From positions 35,819,979-35,883,978 of the forward strand of contig OX421963.1 in assembly GCA_949128115.1 (NCBI GenBank): DNA of 64,000 nt. Reading direction: 5' to 3'. Positions 11,581-24,700 of this stretch are shown in pieces. Numbering within the stretch: position 1 is the first letter of the stretch; each line of letters starts with the position of its first letter. This DNA is from Anaspis maculata (Eukaryota; Arthropoda; Insecta; Coleoptera; Scraptiidae). The position numbers and the translations under genes were made by a program. Below the pieces are notes generated by a model. The model ran no database searches and was not told the origin of the DNA. It worked only from the letters and a program-made list of their open reading frames with translations.

Positions 11581-12036
11581 ACATAAGACTGTTCTGGCAT
11601 CACACACATGGAATAGAGGACAAAACTATTTATTAAATATTTTCCGACACACAGAGCTTAACGATGACAGCCCGCGAAATTTGAAAAATCTCTCAGTGAC
11701 TACATCTCATTGACGTCAGTGAGATGTTACACTTCGGCAAGTTGAAAGCAGTAACAATGTGATGTCCGGTAGATGTCTCATGTGTGATGTTTAATTTAAG
11801 TTCATTTCGAAACATCTCTCAGACATTACATCGTATAACATCGCGGATGAACATCACAGAGATGTGGAAGTAACGTTCATTGTGATGTTATTTTGTGACA
11901 TGATTGAGATCATCTCATTTATGAAACATGACATGCTATGCTGAGTGGGAACAAGCTTCTTAGTTTCTTTTCAGCCATCCTGTCTGAAACGGACTTTCAT
12001 CAGCTAGCTCCTCGCTCCGTTTTCATCTTCATTGGG

Positions 12037-12095
12037 TACGTTCAGCAGGCTACCGACACACTACCGGTAGATATGTGAGCTGCTGAACGGCTTGT
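12037..12095. repeat. Short inverted repeat
   Basis: CGTTCAGCAGGCTACCG pairs with a right arm containing GAGCTGCTGAACG, with CTACCGGTAG between them. It is a small MITE-like fold-back; no reliable target duplication is visible. Confidence 0.4.
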
Positions 12096-12512
12096 CGAAT
12101 TGCCCTCCATTTCACCACTCATTTCCACCGAAAAACTGACATAAACTGTCATAAACAGCTCACCATTCCACCGCTACCACAGCTACCGCAAATAAATTGT
12201 GGTGGAAAATATGGCGACTGGGTGACCACAAAAGTGAAACCTTCGAACCAAAGCTAAATAAAAAACTCGTTTTAGTGTTAGTATCACCCTGTATAGAGCC
12301 GAAGAAAGTGGTCAGATAAATAATATGTAACGAATACACTGTCAAAGAATGGGATAATCCAACAGTGGAACAATTTTTAGAATCGCGGTAATCCATTTCC
12401 CACCTAAATTAGGTACAAGCTCTCAAAAACTGTGAATTTTTTTCCGTCCCACGTCAATTGAAGACTAGTTTATTTTGTTCAAAAGTTTTAAACCGATGTT
12501 TTTATGTTCCAG

Positions 12513-12701
12513 ATTTTCGACTGGCCGGTAGCCAGACCGATCGAAGAAAATGAACTACTGCTAATCGAACTCTACACCAGATCTCGCCTATTCTCCGATA
12601 AGCTTCTCGGCACGTACACCTTGGTCCTGCAGAAAGTCGTGAGGGACAGCAGAATTTCCGTAGCCGACAGCCTGCTGGATCCCAACAATAAACCTCTGCC
12701 G
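12513..12701 (+). CDS. OTOF: Ferlin exon: end of C2A
   Basis: 63 codons, phase 0 at both sides. The acceptor is TTCCAG ending at 12512 and the donor is GTAAGT at 12702. It encodes the second half of C2A with the ferlin-typical [11 protein letters not shown] strand. The upstream frame contains an ATG at 12504, but it lies in the acceptor sequence and is not a start. Confidence 0.92.
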
Positions 12702-15700
12702 GTAAGTCGCTCGCATTACGAGCAGTCTTTATGAAATTTTGTGATTTACGCTTCCCATAGATCTTCCTGTAACGGCAGCCCGGTCAGATTTTAAAATTCA
12801 GGATAATCGTAATTTATTAAGGCACTGCCGCATGATATCTAAGATGGTGTAACGTAAACAACTCACATTAACTAAACATTTATTCATCACACCTTCTCAT
12901 CTCTTTCTCTCCTAACGAAACGTGCCAAGTTATCCTTGAGCGCGTCAAAGGATAATCCCTTCGCATCCACGCCTTTCATGGCCCCCTCGATAGCGTCGCC
13001 GTGCTCCTTGAGCTGTTTATCCCTGTGGTTCAGGACGAACATTTGGTTTTCGACTAGAACCAGGCCATTTGTGGGACTGAGCACGTTGTTTAGCACGTCA
13101 TCGGTGCAATACTTGAGAAAACAGCTGCCGATGTAAACAAGGTCGAACTTGTAATCGGGGCGAAACTTCATCAGCTCCAGCGCGGATATTGAGAGAAATT
13201 TTACGTTCACACCTTCCAGTCGGATACATTTCGTTTTTCTCTTGTTGCTTTTCACAGGACGGAAATCGACGACCCGGTTTTCTGGAGTTCGCAACACGGC
13301 CAGTCCCAGCTGGAGGTCGGAAGTCGGCCGGTGCTCGTACTCGGAGTTGTACTGAGTTTCGTGAAAGATTTGAGAGAGGTTGCGTTCGGTCACGTCCGTG
13401 GATCGGTGGTGGTTTTGGCCGTGCATGGATTGCTTGATCTTTTCGTCTTCGCATTCCAAGCCGTAGGCGACAAACGGGCCGGTTTGCATGTCGCCGAGGT
13501 AGCCGTAGTGGACGAAACTTTCTCCGTTCGGGACGACAACCGACACCATGGAGCGGTTGGGTTTGGAGACCTCGGATTCAAGCCAGGAGAAGGCGATGCC
13601 GGTGTCACGGAAGCTGCGGTACTCTTGGTTGCAGACTTGACTGCCGCCGACCGGGTGGAAGCGCATGTGGAGGTCCCAGTCGAAAGCTCCAGCTTTCGAG
13701 TCGTACCTAAAAGTATTGGTTGTACTTGAAAAAATCAGTTAACGAGCAACAGCATGAAGTTTATACAAATATTTTCCATTGATAAAGTGACAAAGTGTAC
13801 AATGTAACAAAGTTGTGGAAGACTCTGGGGGCCACTTCGTCATAGTTGATTCCTGGAGCCATATTCTCTAACTCTCTATGCACTCGAACCGACAAATATC
13901 GCTATCGGTAGTCAGGCAAAAGCCAATCACAATGATGCTTGCCTAGCTACCGATAGCGATATCTGTCGGTTCGGGTGCATAGCGAGTTAGAGAATACGGC
14001 TCCTGGGTCCCGTTTCATGAAAGCGAACGTCTGGTTCTATAAGTGTGTTGTGTTGGTTACCATTGTAGCAACAATGAGTTGCCAAGGCTGCATAGGGTAG
14101 TGAGGTTGATAGCAATTACTATTATACAGGTGTCCCATAATCAGCGTGCAATACTTTACCAGCAGATTCTGCGACCAAAAATAAGAAAAAAAGTTCCTAT
14201 AAACATAGGTCGAAAAATGCTTCATAAGCGAGCTACAATACGCTGCCTAGCTACAAACGCCTCTTGCTGCAAATGCATGTCAAGTGTGCGGGCTCAGATT
14301 TAAAAACAAGCGAGCGTTAAATGCTGCCCGACACATTTGTGGAAACGCATTTGTGGCGCAACATTTGCACCCTAGGTGTGCGGCCGGCCTTAGCATTTTG
14401 CATGAAAAAGGTCCCCTTGTTTAACTTTGATAGGAAGCATCGTTCTTGGGTAAAATCGATTCGAAACACCCTACATGTCATAAAAATTCATAATGAAACT
14501 ACAAAAACAAAAAAATTGAGCGTAGGCCATGGAACACGACTACTATGTTTGGGAAAAAAATAATCGAGACAGGTGACAGATTCATGGAATAAGTAACAGA
14601 AGCATTTTAAATTTATTGAATTCATGGAAAAATACTAAAATTTGAGCAACATTTTTTTTCACTTTAGTTGTAGTTAATTGTTCAAAGTGACTTTCATTTT
14701 GTTAAACGCATTGTCGGGCCCGACAACTTCTTCCTTGCGAAGCACGCAAAACTGGAAATTGGTTCAATCTACTTTCATTTGCAGCCTCATTATTTTATTC
14801 TCTGCAGGAGCTCCTCGCGCATGTTCACTTCAGTGGCGTACACCAGAGAATCCAAATACCCCCAAAAAAAATAGTCCAGTGGGTTCATGTCGGGAGATCT
14901 CGGTGGCCAAGCTATAGGTCCATTACGACCGATCCACCGATTTGGAAAGTTTTCATCTAACCATGTCCTTACTCCTTACATTTCGCGCAAAATGACCTGG
15001 CGCCCCATCATGTTAATACAACATCATGTTTCGCAAAATCAAGAGAACATCTTCCAATAGTTCACCGAGATTATTTTGGAGGAAGTTCAAGTAACTATCG
15101 GCATTGAGGCGGTTGGGAAACTCTATAGGACCAATTAGTCGACCTATAATTCCTGCCCATAAATTCACTGAGAATCTTCGTTGGAAGCTTGTCCGTAGTG
15201 TTGCCGTCTAGAGTTAGACTTTCTAGACTCTTGTCTTGAAATTTCTAGACAAGACAAGACTAGGGCTGTCAAGATCAAGAGTCTTGATTAGACTCTTAAA
15301 AAGAAAAAAAACAGAAAGTATATTCCTCTCTGTTGACGGTTTTCATTATCTATTGAATGTGTGATTTGCTTGGAGATTTCTTACAGAGTTCATTGACAAT
15401 ATAAAATAACATAAATAAGGGTGAAAGGTATGACAAAATACTAAATATTTAAAACTTTATCCACTTGAAATGAAGATGGTTGGAACAGGTTCTTCTACTA
15501 TTGTTCTTTTATTTGTTGAAACCAGAGTACCGACTACCGAGATCACTACAGAGCGTTATAAAATATCTTGTCTCAAAGTCCCCACTGTTTTTAGAAAAAA
15601 AAACTGGGAATTTGGGAGTTTAAATTGAAAGAATAATGAAGTAATAGATATGTTCTGCGCTTGCGGTCTAGGTGGGCCATCATGTCATTATGCATTGGCC

Positions 15701-18700
15701 ATTGTTGTCAGGCTGTATCTGATAGGCAGTCTACAGTTCATGAATATTTACTACACAACACAAAGACAAAACAACACAATGAAGCATCTTCCTGTATATT
15801 GTGAATTTTATATATATGAGTAGAAGACATTTTGATTTTTGGTTTGTGGTGGCAGTTCACTATTAATTTATCAATTTTGCATCAGAGAACGGAGAAGCGT
15901 TGCCAGATAGATGCCATGTCGGATTCTGTTCATGTCTTGTGATTATATATTCACATGACATCTCCTGGATGCCGTATGTCTCTACTGTTTTTTCCGGTTC
16001 TCATGCGAAAGTTGCGTCCAAGTGATTTTTTTTTTCAAGGGCTTCTCCAACATCTTCATTTCCACGTCTCCGGGAAATAACTGCGCCATCTCAGATCGCA
16101 ACTTCTAATAAATAAGTTAGCTCGATAAGACTTTTGGTCAGTAGCTGCGAAACAAAGTGTTTCTTGCCAATAAGAGGAAATTATTCAGACAACATGCATG
16201 CTGCAGCCAGATATCACTCCAATGTACCAAAGCTGTATACCAATTAAGCTGGTGTTCTTCCTATAACTTGAGCAAGATGAGTCTTCTTGTCCGCGTCAGG
16301 TTGAGACAAGCGGGAGCCTGACACAGGTCTGAAAACAATCGATATATTTTCGAGAAAAATATTGGACTACGTCCGCACCACGACATCTGGAAATTCTGGG
16401 TCCTGCTTAAACCCGATTATTCATATTTCTCCAGCAGCAGCAATGTTTCGAATACCAAATAGGCAAATAATGAAGTTGACTGATTGACTTTTTTTTTGAC
16501 TGTGACTCTTTTTCGTTGACTGTTTCTCGACGTTCATGTGGCAACCTGGAACTGTTCTTGGCTTGCTTATTCAGTCAATTTGAGCCGATGGACTGCGATA
16601 AGCTGCATTTCTAGTTCCTTTCGCGGTGCCAGATTTTTTGAATACCTTTTTAACTGAACAATAGTTGACTATATTTACTCAGGCATCCAACCTACGGCAA
16701 TAAAATTGTACCTTGTCATTTTATATAAGACTCCATTGCAGAAATACGTCTACTGACTGGTCAGGGGTGGCGGCGGCAACGTTTTCTTTCGTTACTCACA
16801 CCAATGATAAATTTCAGTGTCAATAAAAGAGTGAAATTTGAACGTTAGTATACCCAAGCAGATTTTTATTGGAGCGTAGTCTCTATTCGAAAGGTGCTCC
16901 TTGCTCCTCACAGTTCATCTGGTTTTTTTTTTCTGAAACATGTTAACATTTCTGTCACATATTTTTATTGGAACAATTGGTTTTATAGTGATTTAATTTC
17001 AAGAGTCTATCTAGACTCTTGAAAAATTGCCATCAAGAGTTAGAGTCTTGTCTTGAAATTTTGAAATAATCTTGATATTTCTAGACAAGACAAGAGTAGG
17101 GCAACTCTTGTCTTGTCTTGTCTAGACGGCATCACTACTTGTCCGTTGTACTACCCTGGGATTTTCGTTGGCCCAGAAATGGGTGTAATGCACATTAAAT
17201 GCTTCATCTTCAATGAATGTGGCTTTATCACTCCATAGGATGTTGAGAAGCAAATTTGCATGATTCAAAACCAGTTTAATTATTTTTTCCCAAACATAGT
17301 AGTCGTGTTCCATGGCCTACGCTCAATTTTTTTTCTTTTTGTAATTTCATTTTGAATTTTTATGACATGTAGGGTGATTTTCAAATCGATTTGACTCGAG
17401 AACGGTGCTTCCTATCAGAGTTAAACAGGGGTAACTTTTTGAAGTTTCATAATTTTATGCTAAAGCTGCAAAAAAACGACACTTGAAAAAGCTGGGGTGA
17501 TTTTACCTCCCCCCCCCACAGTCTGACCCATTTCTGGATAAAATTTTGGAATTATCATTATTGCTATCATAAGACATGAAAATATTGGCCGATGTGAAAA
17601 ATTTCATGATTCTTTGTCAACAGTGTCGAAGATACTGAATAAAATAATGAATTAAAACCATCTCAGGGTACCACTTTTGGAGGGCTGTAGCTCGCTTATG
17701 AAGCATTTTTTGGTCCATGTTCATGGGAACTTTTTTTCTTATTTTCAGCCGTAGAATCTCCTCGTGGAGTATTGCACGCTAATTATGAGACACCCTGTAT
17801 AGCATTATAGCCCAGAGGCCCTATCACGATGAGCAAAATTCTATGCTTGTGACGTCATGTTACCTAGCAGCAGCCTATCAGAGAGGTGGTTGCTACGCAA
17901 CGTGATGTCGCAATCGTAGCAAATCGTAGTATTCTACTCATCGTAAAAAATTCGCGCAAAGCTGAATTTTGGCATATTATATTATGTTCTATTGGACCGA
18001 CGGAACAACATATCAAAATACTCGAACTTACACCCTCATGCGTCGTTTGATTTCCATCCTCAAAGCTCAAGTTCTAAGAATTACTCAGATGCCTATCTCC
18101 AAGCTGTTCCTGCAGCAGGTGAACGGAGTATCCTATCGATATTATAAAAAAAATAGATATGTTTCAAACGAACGAGAAAGATTTGTTGTTAGTGCTTAAC
18201 CTCGGGTTCCACCAAACTTTTATCAACGCGATAACTTTATCACTCTGATAGTAACTAAGCAACTGGCCATCCTATTGGTTGGTGCATAGCAACTATCAGC
18301 GTGATAGATTTAATTTGCTCTTGAAATTTTGGTGGAACCCGAGGTAAGTGTGTTAGTTAACCCTTGTAACTCTTCCGATTGGTGAGTTCTGTGGGAAAGG
18401 CGGTTGAGTGTAAATTTGTCGCTCGGATATTTCAGGAGAAAACTTGTGAGAATCTTAGGCCTTAAGCAATGTCGCAAAAAGTTGAATATTGATATACATA
18501 TTGTTACGTATTTCGCGTACGGGTTCGAATATAATTGAAACGATCGTTTTAAAACACACTGTCTATTACTGCGTACTACAATAAATACACGCCAACAATT
18601 ATCTACTTGGAATTATTGCTGTGATTATCGCTCGCTTATCCGCTCGCTGTCTCTTCCAATTCAATACTGACTGTCGCATTGTGGACGGTGCTTTTATATG

Positions 18701-21700
18701 CCTCCGATCAGCGTTTTCGAGCATTGGTAATAGGTTCTTCTTCCCATCTTCGTCAACGTGCCATTCGTACCAACGCAACCCATTTTTTCCATAGTTTGCT
18801 CTCATGGAGAAAGCCGTGAAATTGATTATAGATCTCGTTACCCTACTCCAAAATGCGGTATAGTTCTGCGTACCGCTGCCACTGATGGATATTCCATGAT
18901 AGTTGTATTTCCGTAGAAAAACAAACTGTTTTGCATTCGAACCTGTATTGCTCTTCCTGCCTCGACATTTTAGTGGTAGAATGTGACATTTCAGTGAGGG
19001 AATGCCAACGTTCTGTAAGAGACTATCAAGATTGTAGAAAAAAGAGTAACTGAATAGATATCGTCCTCAAGTTCATTCAGCTTCATCCTAAAATTTACGA
19101 TTGATGATTTAAAAATTGAACTCAATTGTGCTTTTCCGTCATCATTAGAATCATCGATAGTCAATAATGATTTCTTAGAAGGCCGCTTATGGTTGACAGA
19201 TGATGTATACTTGACGAATAAAGTTTAAATATTGGCGGCAAATTGCTTTAGTCGACCTAAATGAATTATATGTTTAAGTTGGTGAAAAAATCTTGAAAAT
19301 GCGTAACCTGCGGTGGGTGAAAAGTAAAACTAGGAATTCACGGCTGATGAAAGAAAAATGGGAATTCAAAGGCCTGTTCAAGAGTCAACTACGGGTTCCA
19401 CCAAAAGTTTCATTAGCGAGTTAACTTAATTTTAACACTACTACGTAAGGACTGTTGCATGCTATGTCACTTTTGTTGGAATAACAGAAACTTTGATTTC
19501 CAAAATTCTGTGTGCTTCCAAGTGAGTGTAGGTAATAACTCCACTTACCTACTCTTTCATGCTTGCCAATTTTTTTGAAATAAAAACTTTGATTTCCAAA
19601 ATTCTGTGCTTCCAAGTTAGTTTATAGGCTGTCTGATTTCTATATGATTCTAGTGGGCTGTGTTTCTGGTCGTCATCGGCCGATCGTGGCCTGAATCGCA
19701 GCCCATACTACCGTATGATCAAAAACTTTTCTACTTGCGGTAGGCTGTGGCCTGGTCATTGGCAGGTAAACGAGGCTGATTTTGGCCAGGCCACAGCCTA
19801 CCGCAAGTAGAAAAGTTTTTGATCATACGGTAGAATCATGTAGAAATCAGACAGCCTATAGGTACTAACTCCACTCACCTAACTCCCAACTGTTTTCTCA
19901 AGCGCCGATCCCAGCACGTGCAAATATCAAAATCGTCATTTCCACACCAGAACTTTAGTACATTCTCCAAATAGTCTCTGTCTTTGTACTTCAACCCTTC
20001 CAAACTAACTCCGGGCATGACCTCCTGCAAGTAATCGTAGTCGGTCACCATTTTCACCAAATTATCCGCCGTCGCGCCCAAGAACTTCGCCACCGCAGGC
20101 CTCACCAACGTGTTGCCGTACAGCTCCATAAACGTCTTCGTCTTCTTCTCCATCCCCAGCTCCTGCTCTTCCTGCAGCGCCACATGCAACAGCAGCAGTT
20201 GCTTGGCCACGTTTTCCATGCAAGCCTCCATCAGGTGGAAATTCAGTTTCACTTTCTTGGCGTGCCTGTAGCGTCTGGCGACAGTTTTCAGCACATGCCT
20301 GCAATCCGCACCGCCAATCAAGAGAACGTTCAGTTCATCCGGCAGGGTGCCCGTGTCCGTTTCGTATTGTTGGATCAGGTCCAGGGCTGGGGTGAGTCCC
20401 CAAAACATTGCTTCTTCTGGGAAATTTCAAGGTGTGTATGTAACTCACAATGCTTTCATACAAGAGCGTTGTCAATGTCCATAAACAATGTAGCTCTGAA
20501 TGATATCGAGCAAACATGTTTCTATAGAAACGCCGCACGGAATGACGGATAAAGCAACAATAGAGGATAGAATCTAGAGATACATGAGCAGGGTCCCTCC
20601 AATAATTTGTTTTCTTTCGGACGTCATTGTTTTGGTGTTGTTGAGAATTTCAAAGTTGAATAGACAGAGTTAGCTAACCAAGATAGGGTTAGCTACTCAC
20701 TTAGTGTTTACTGCTCAGCGTGTTTACTGTTTACTTATTTATTTGAGAATAACAACTATTTTTACTTACCTCTCCAACTTCTTCGCATAACTACCGTAAG
20801 ATCAGGTTTTATTCGATTTATTTCGAAGGTGCTTAGCGAATTCATTGAAATGATACTGGAATGGTAAGTCGAGGTTCAGGACGTATGAAGTGAACTTGGC
20901 TGTCAAAAGTTTCTTAAACGTAGGTACCTACCTAATAATAAGAACAAGAAACTTGTTATTTCTTTATAATTGCGCTGATTTGCATTTGTTTTCCATCCCC
21001 TGTGCGACGTAAAAAATATGTATTCTAACAGAATCAAGCGCAATAAAATGTAAATTTTCACTGCATTATTTACTGGAGGATCGCGTGCTAGGCTTTAAAA
21101 ATGTGTATATACTTCCAAGTGAGTGACCCCTCCCCTCCCCCTCTTTTATTGTTGCAAAGCCGATTTGCAGTCCTTTCCCTTTCCACCTTTTTCTTAAGAC
21201 CACTCAACCCCTATAATTCATGTCATATCCTGCAGATTATCTGATTAGAACGGCCGGCCGTGAGGTGGCATATAAAATAAATAAAGTCTGGACTGCCTCA
21301 GAAATTCTAATGAAATATTTAGACTTGGCAGAGGCGTTTATGGATGGCCCTTGAGGAATTCCAATTTGTTTGCGCGAAAAATTGTGGACGCCAGAACGGT
21401 GTCCCACTTTTCAAGATGAATGTTTTGTGCTGTCTGTCTTTTTCTTATCCTTATACATTGGGTCATTGGGGACACGGAGTGCATTTTCGATAATGCGGCA
21501 CTCTGGCACTTCAGCAAGCTGAAGGCTGCATCATCGCGAATTTACTGATGAGTGATGAGAACCGACTTGAAGTGGACTCTTAAGATGTACCTTATATTAC
21601 CTTTCTAAGATGCTACCCATCAACCTATTTAAAATGAGTTTAATTTTAATTGAATAAAACTCTTGTTTAAGGGTACCTGAGCGTTGAAGTTGTGAACATA

Positions 21701-24700
21701 AAGATGAAACTAGACTGACGAAATAATCTAAGTGGGTATACCTACCTTTGAAACAAATTCAAAATGATTGTCGCTAATAATTAGGTAAAGTTATCACCAT
21801 GACGATATTGTAAAACGGTCAAGAACACAGTAAACGCAAAAAAATACGCATGCAAATCCGTAATGGCCTGATAAAACCACGAAATATGCGCTTTGTGGGT
21901 TCCCTCAAATTTAAATAAATTACTCTCAATTTTCGGGCCGCAACGTGAAATCCATATTCATGAAAACAGGCAAAAGGAGAAGCCGGGGAAGTTTTACATA
22001 CCTGTGTTTCACACACTTCACACAGGGTGTTCAACTACTTGGTGCAAAGAGTAAATTTGTGTAAATTTTACACGTGAGTTTCTTTCTTTTAATTCAATCA
22101 GAATGTCAAAAATCTGGTGATTTTCGAACAAAATCCAGTGGCGTCGAAAATATGGGGGTAAAAAGAGGCAACTCCTCAAAATCTACGCCACTAGAATTTT
22201 TGTATGAAATTTTCATTAGGTGATCAATAGACATACGTATTGCTACGAGCGACGATTCCCCGGCAATCTGGTAAACACGCGATATTTCTAGACTCTTCCA
22301 CAGCCGCAGTGTACAAATGCGCGGAGCTCTGGACATTTTTAGAGTATACGTGATAGCATTGGAATACATGGACACTCCAACGCCTGATCAAGACACATCT
22401 GTCCATTTGGCGGCGGCGCCTGCTCTAGAGCACGGCAGAATTATACGTGAAATACGTAACATTTGGTGTCAGAAGTGTTAAAATTTAGAGTGATTCGGCC
22501 TGTAACTGCAGGACGTTCGGGACATTCGTGATTTGGTAAATGTCGGAGACAAGAAGCATGTCATAGACAGGAGTCGAAGACACTTTGGCGAACATCATGG
22601 CGATGATGCAGCAGCAGAAAAGTCTTCAAGAAGAACAGGAGAAGAAGCGTCTTGAAGAGAAAGAAGAGGACAAGAAGCGACAAGACGAATTAAAGAATCT
22701 TCTGCAAGAACGGGAGGAGAAATGTCTGGAAGATAATAGATAATAGATTTATTTTCATACCAACATACAAAATATGTACGTATTGTACACGTCAGAAAAA
22801 ATCACATGGGTATAAATCACAGAAAGTAATCACAAATTGCAGTAATGGTAAGTCAATTAAAATGTTAATTACAACAAAAGACAAACACAAACAAGACAAA
22901 TTTCCATCCAACATGTATTCCTTTACAGAGTAGTACGCTTTTTGTATTAGTATCCTCTTGAGATTACTTTTAAACATTTTGACACTTTTAACATTTTTTA
23001 TTTGGTCCGGTAGCTTGTTGTATATTGTCACACTTATATGCGACGGAGACTTTTCGAATTGACTTGTGGAGTGCTTTCCAGTTCTCAGCAAATTTCCAAA
23101 TCTAGTCCTGTAATCATGAGCTGCACCGACTGTTCGATAACTATCTGTATTCGTTTTTACGTATAATGCCGCAGTATAAATCAACATACCAGGAACAGTT
23201 AGTATATTTTGCCTGACAAACTCTACTTTGCAAGATTCTCTAGGCTTCAGTGAAAACAGTAAGCGCAGTATTCTTTTTTGAATGACAAATATTCTTTGCG
23301 CTTCAGTCGCGCTTCCCCATATAGTCCGGATGCTAGTTGCATAAAATGGAATGAACCTTGCATTTTTTGATGAGAAGATGCTACTTGGTGGAAATGCTCT
23401 TTGCATCATACTCTTCCGATCCAGAAAGGTAGCCATCAGCGCCATCCATGCAGGCAGCGTATACAGGGTGAAACAGAAAAAAAAAGTTGGAAAATTATAT
23501 TTAAATAACCGTAGCATGTGGAGACCTGTAATTCACCACATACATTAATTTATTAATGCTCATGAAGTCACAGTAAACCGCTTTTGATTACCTTGAACCG
23601 TCTTTGGAATGTAGGGGAAAAACAGAAAAAAAAACAAAACCACTCTTTTTTCCATAAATAAGTGATTCTTAGAGATATTGACACAATACTTGGTATTTCC
23701 ACAAAAAGTATTGTTAGAAATGATATGAGCTGGGTAGCCAATTCCTAAGCCAACTATTTCCAGAAATACGATTGTCAACTTTTTTTTCCCCTTGAGCACC
23801 ATCTTGAATCTGCCCTGTGAGGCATCGTCAAAAAAGTGATTGGTTATCATAATAATGGTAATATTTAATCATTGCATCGTAAAAACAACCTCCTCGTCAT
23901 AATTTAGTGACCTCTTCGGCGGGAAAGAATTGCCATTCACGTATTTTCTGGCTCTTCAGAGCTTTAGTGCCCATGATAGCATTTGCAACATCTGGAATGG
24001 TAAAATATGTTAGGCATTATGAACCTTGATGTACTTTGAGGTAGCCTACCAAGTTTTGCAATCATCAATTGAAAGGTTTGTTCTCAAAGGCTGTTTGAAC
24101 AAAATTTGTTTAATTTTTTTGTGGAAAATGCAAAATATTGGATCTTTCACCCTTATTTGATCCCTCGTTGAGGAAACCCTGAAACCGAAAGTCTGTAAAA
24201 ATTTTATGCTAATGGTCCACCGAGAACTGCTCTTCAATGTGTAGTTGTCAAAATCTGCATAGTTGCGTTCAGATTCCAGACAGAGAGCGACAAAGAAGTT
24301 CTTGCAGTGAAAAAAGAGAAAACTGTTAATGCAACGGAGAAATCTCGGAAATGTCCTTTTTAGATAGGCCTCCCGCAATACACAGGTTCTGTGAGACTCT
24401 CAAGCGTGGGTGAAAGGCTTGAAACATTACTAACTTAAGGCTCTACCAGTGTACCAAATTGCACATTTATGTTATGAAAAGCAAGGTCTCCAGACAGCTT
24501 TCAGTCTAGCTATGGGCTAGTTTTTTCTCTATTGTATTTTATGTCTTTTTTTACTGCATGGATTTCTTTATCGCTCTCTGTCTGGAATCTGAACGCAACT
24601 ATGCAATTTTTGACAACTAAACATTGAAGAGCACTTTCCACTGAACCATTATCATAAAAAATTCCGAGACTTTCGGTTTCAGGCTATCCTCAGTGAGGGA

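Larger units (their letters stand above)
10681..11948. mobile_element. DNA transposon with 4-bp GAAC target duplication
   Basis: A 1268-bp insertion with inverted ends CCACTCAGCA and TGCTGAGTGG, bounded by direct repeats GAAC at 10677-10680 and 11949-11952. The paralogous region near 39671-39685 has a single GAAC at the same point and no insertion. Subterminal regions are filled with short motifs such as ACATCTCTGTGA and GATGT in both orientations. The interior holds a degenerate 40-bp-type repeat (11220-11580) and a tRNA-like stretch. No transposase frame is visible. The superfamily is unassigned; Sola is one known group with 4-bp targets. Confidence 0.85.
14127..17798 (-). mobile_element. 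Tc1/mariner-like element, interrupted by an hAT insertion
   Basis: The inverted ends CAGGTGTCCCATAATCAGCG and CGCTAATTATGAGACACCCTG abut TA on both sides. Further matching blocks lie inside the ends (14395-14570 with 17280-17440). Without the 1942-bp hAT insertion the element is about 1.7 kb. It carries a broken DDE transposase on the minus strand. The element lies in the DNAAF3 intron. Confidence 0.8.
19488..19881. repeat. Direct duplication reaching the DNAAF3 splice donor; second copy split by an insertion
   Basis: Copy A (19488-19550) and copy B (19584-19622 plus 19861-19881) share ACTTTGATTTCCAAAATTCT and AACTCCACT(T/C)ACCT. Copy B contains the element at 19625-19858, and copy A is the empty version. 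The end of the duplicated unit includes the DNAAF3 donor (AG|GTGAGT on the minus strand), so copy A carries a spare AG|GTAAGT inside the intron. Confidence 0.75.

Noticed and set aside
1..12512. Upstream ferlin exon encoding the start of C2A
   Set aside because: No stretch with the expected residues and a phase-0 donor could be found by eye; it is probably upstream of the window or too short to spot.
13189..13729. Plus-strand ORFs of 82 and 132 codons
   Set aside because: Antisense shadows of DNAAF3 exon 2.
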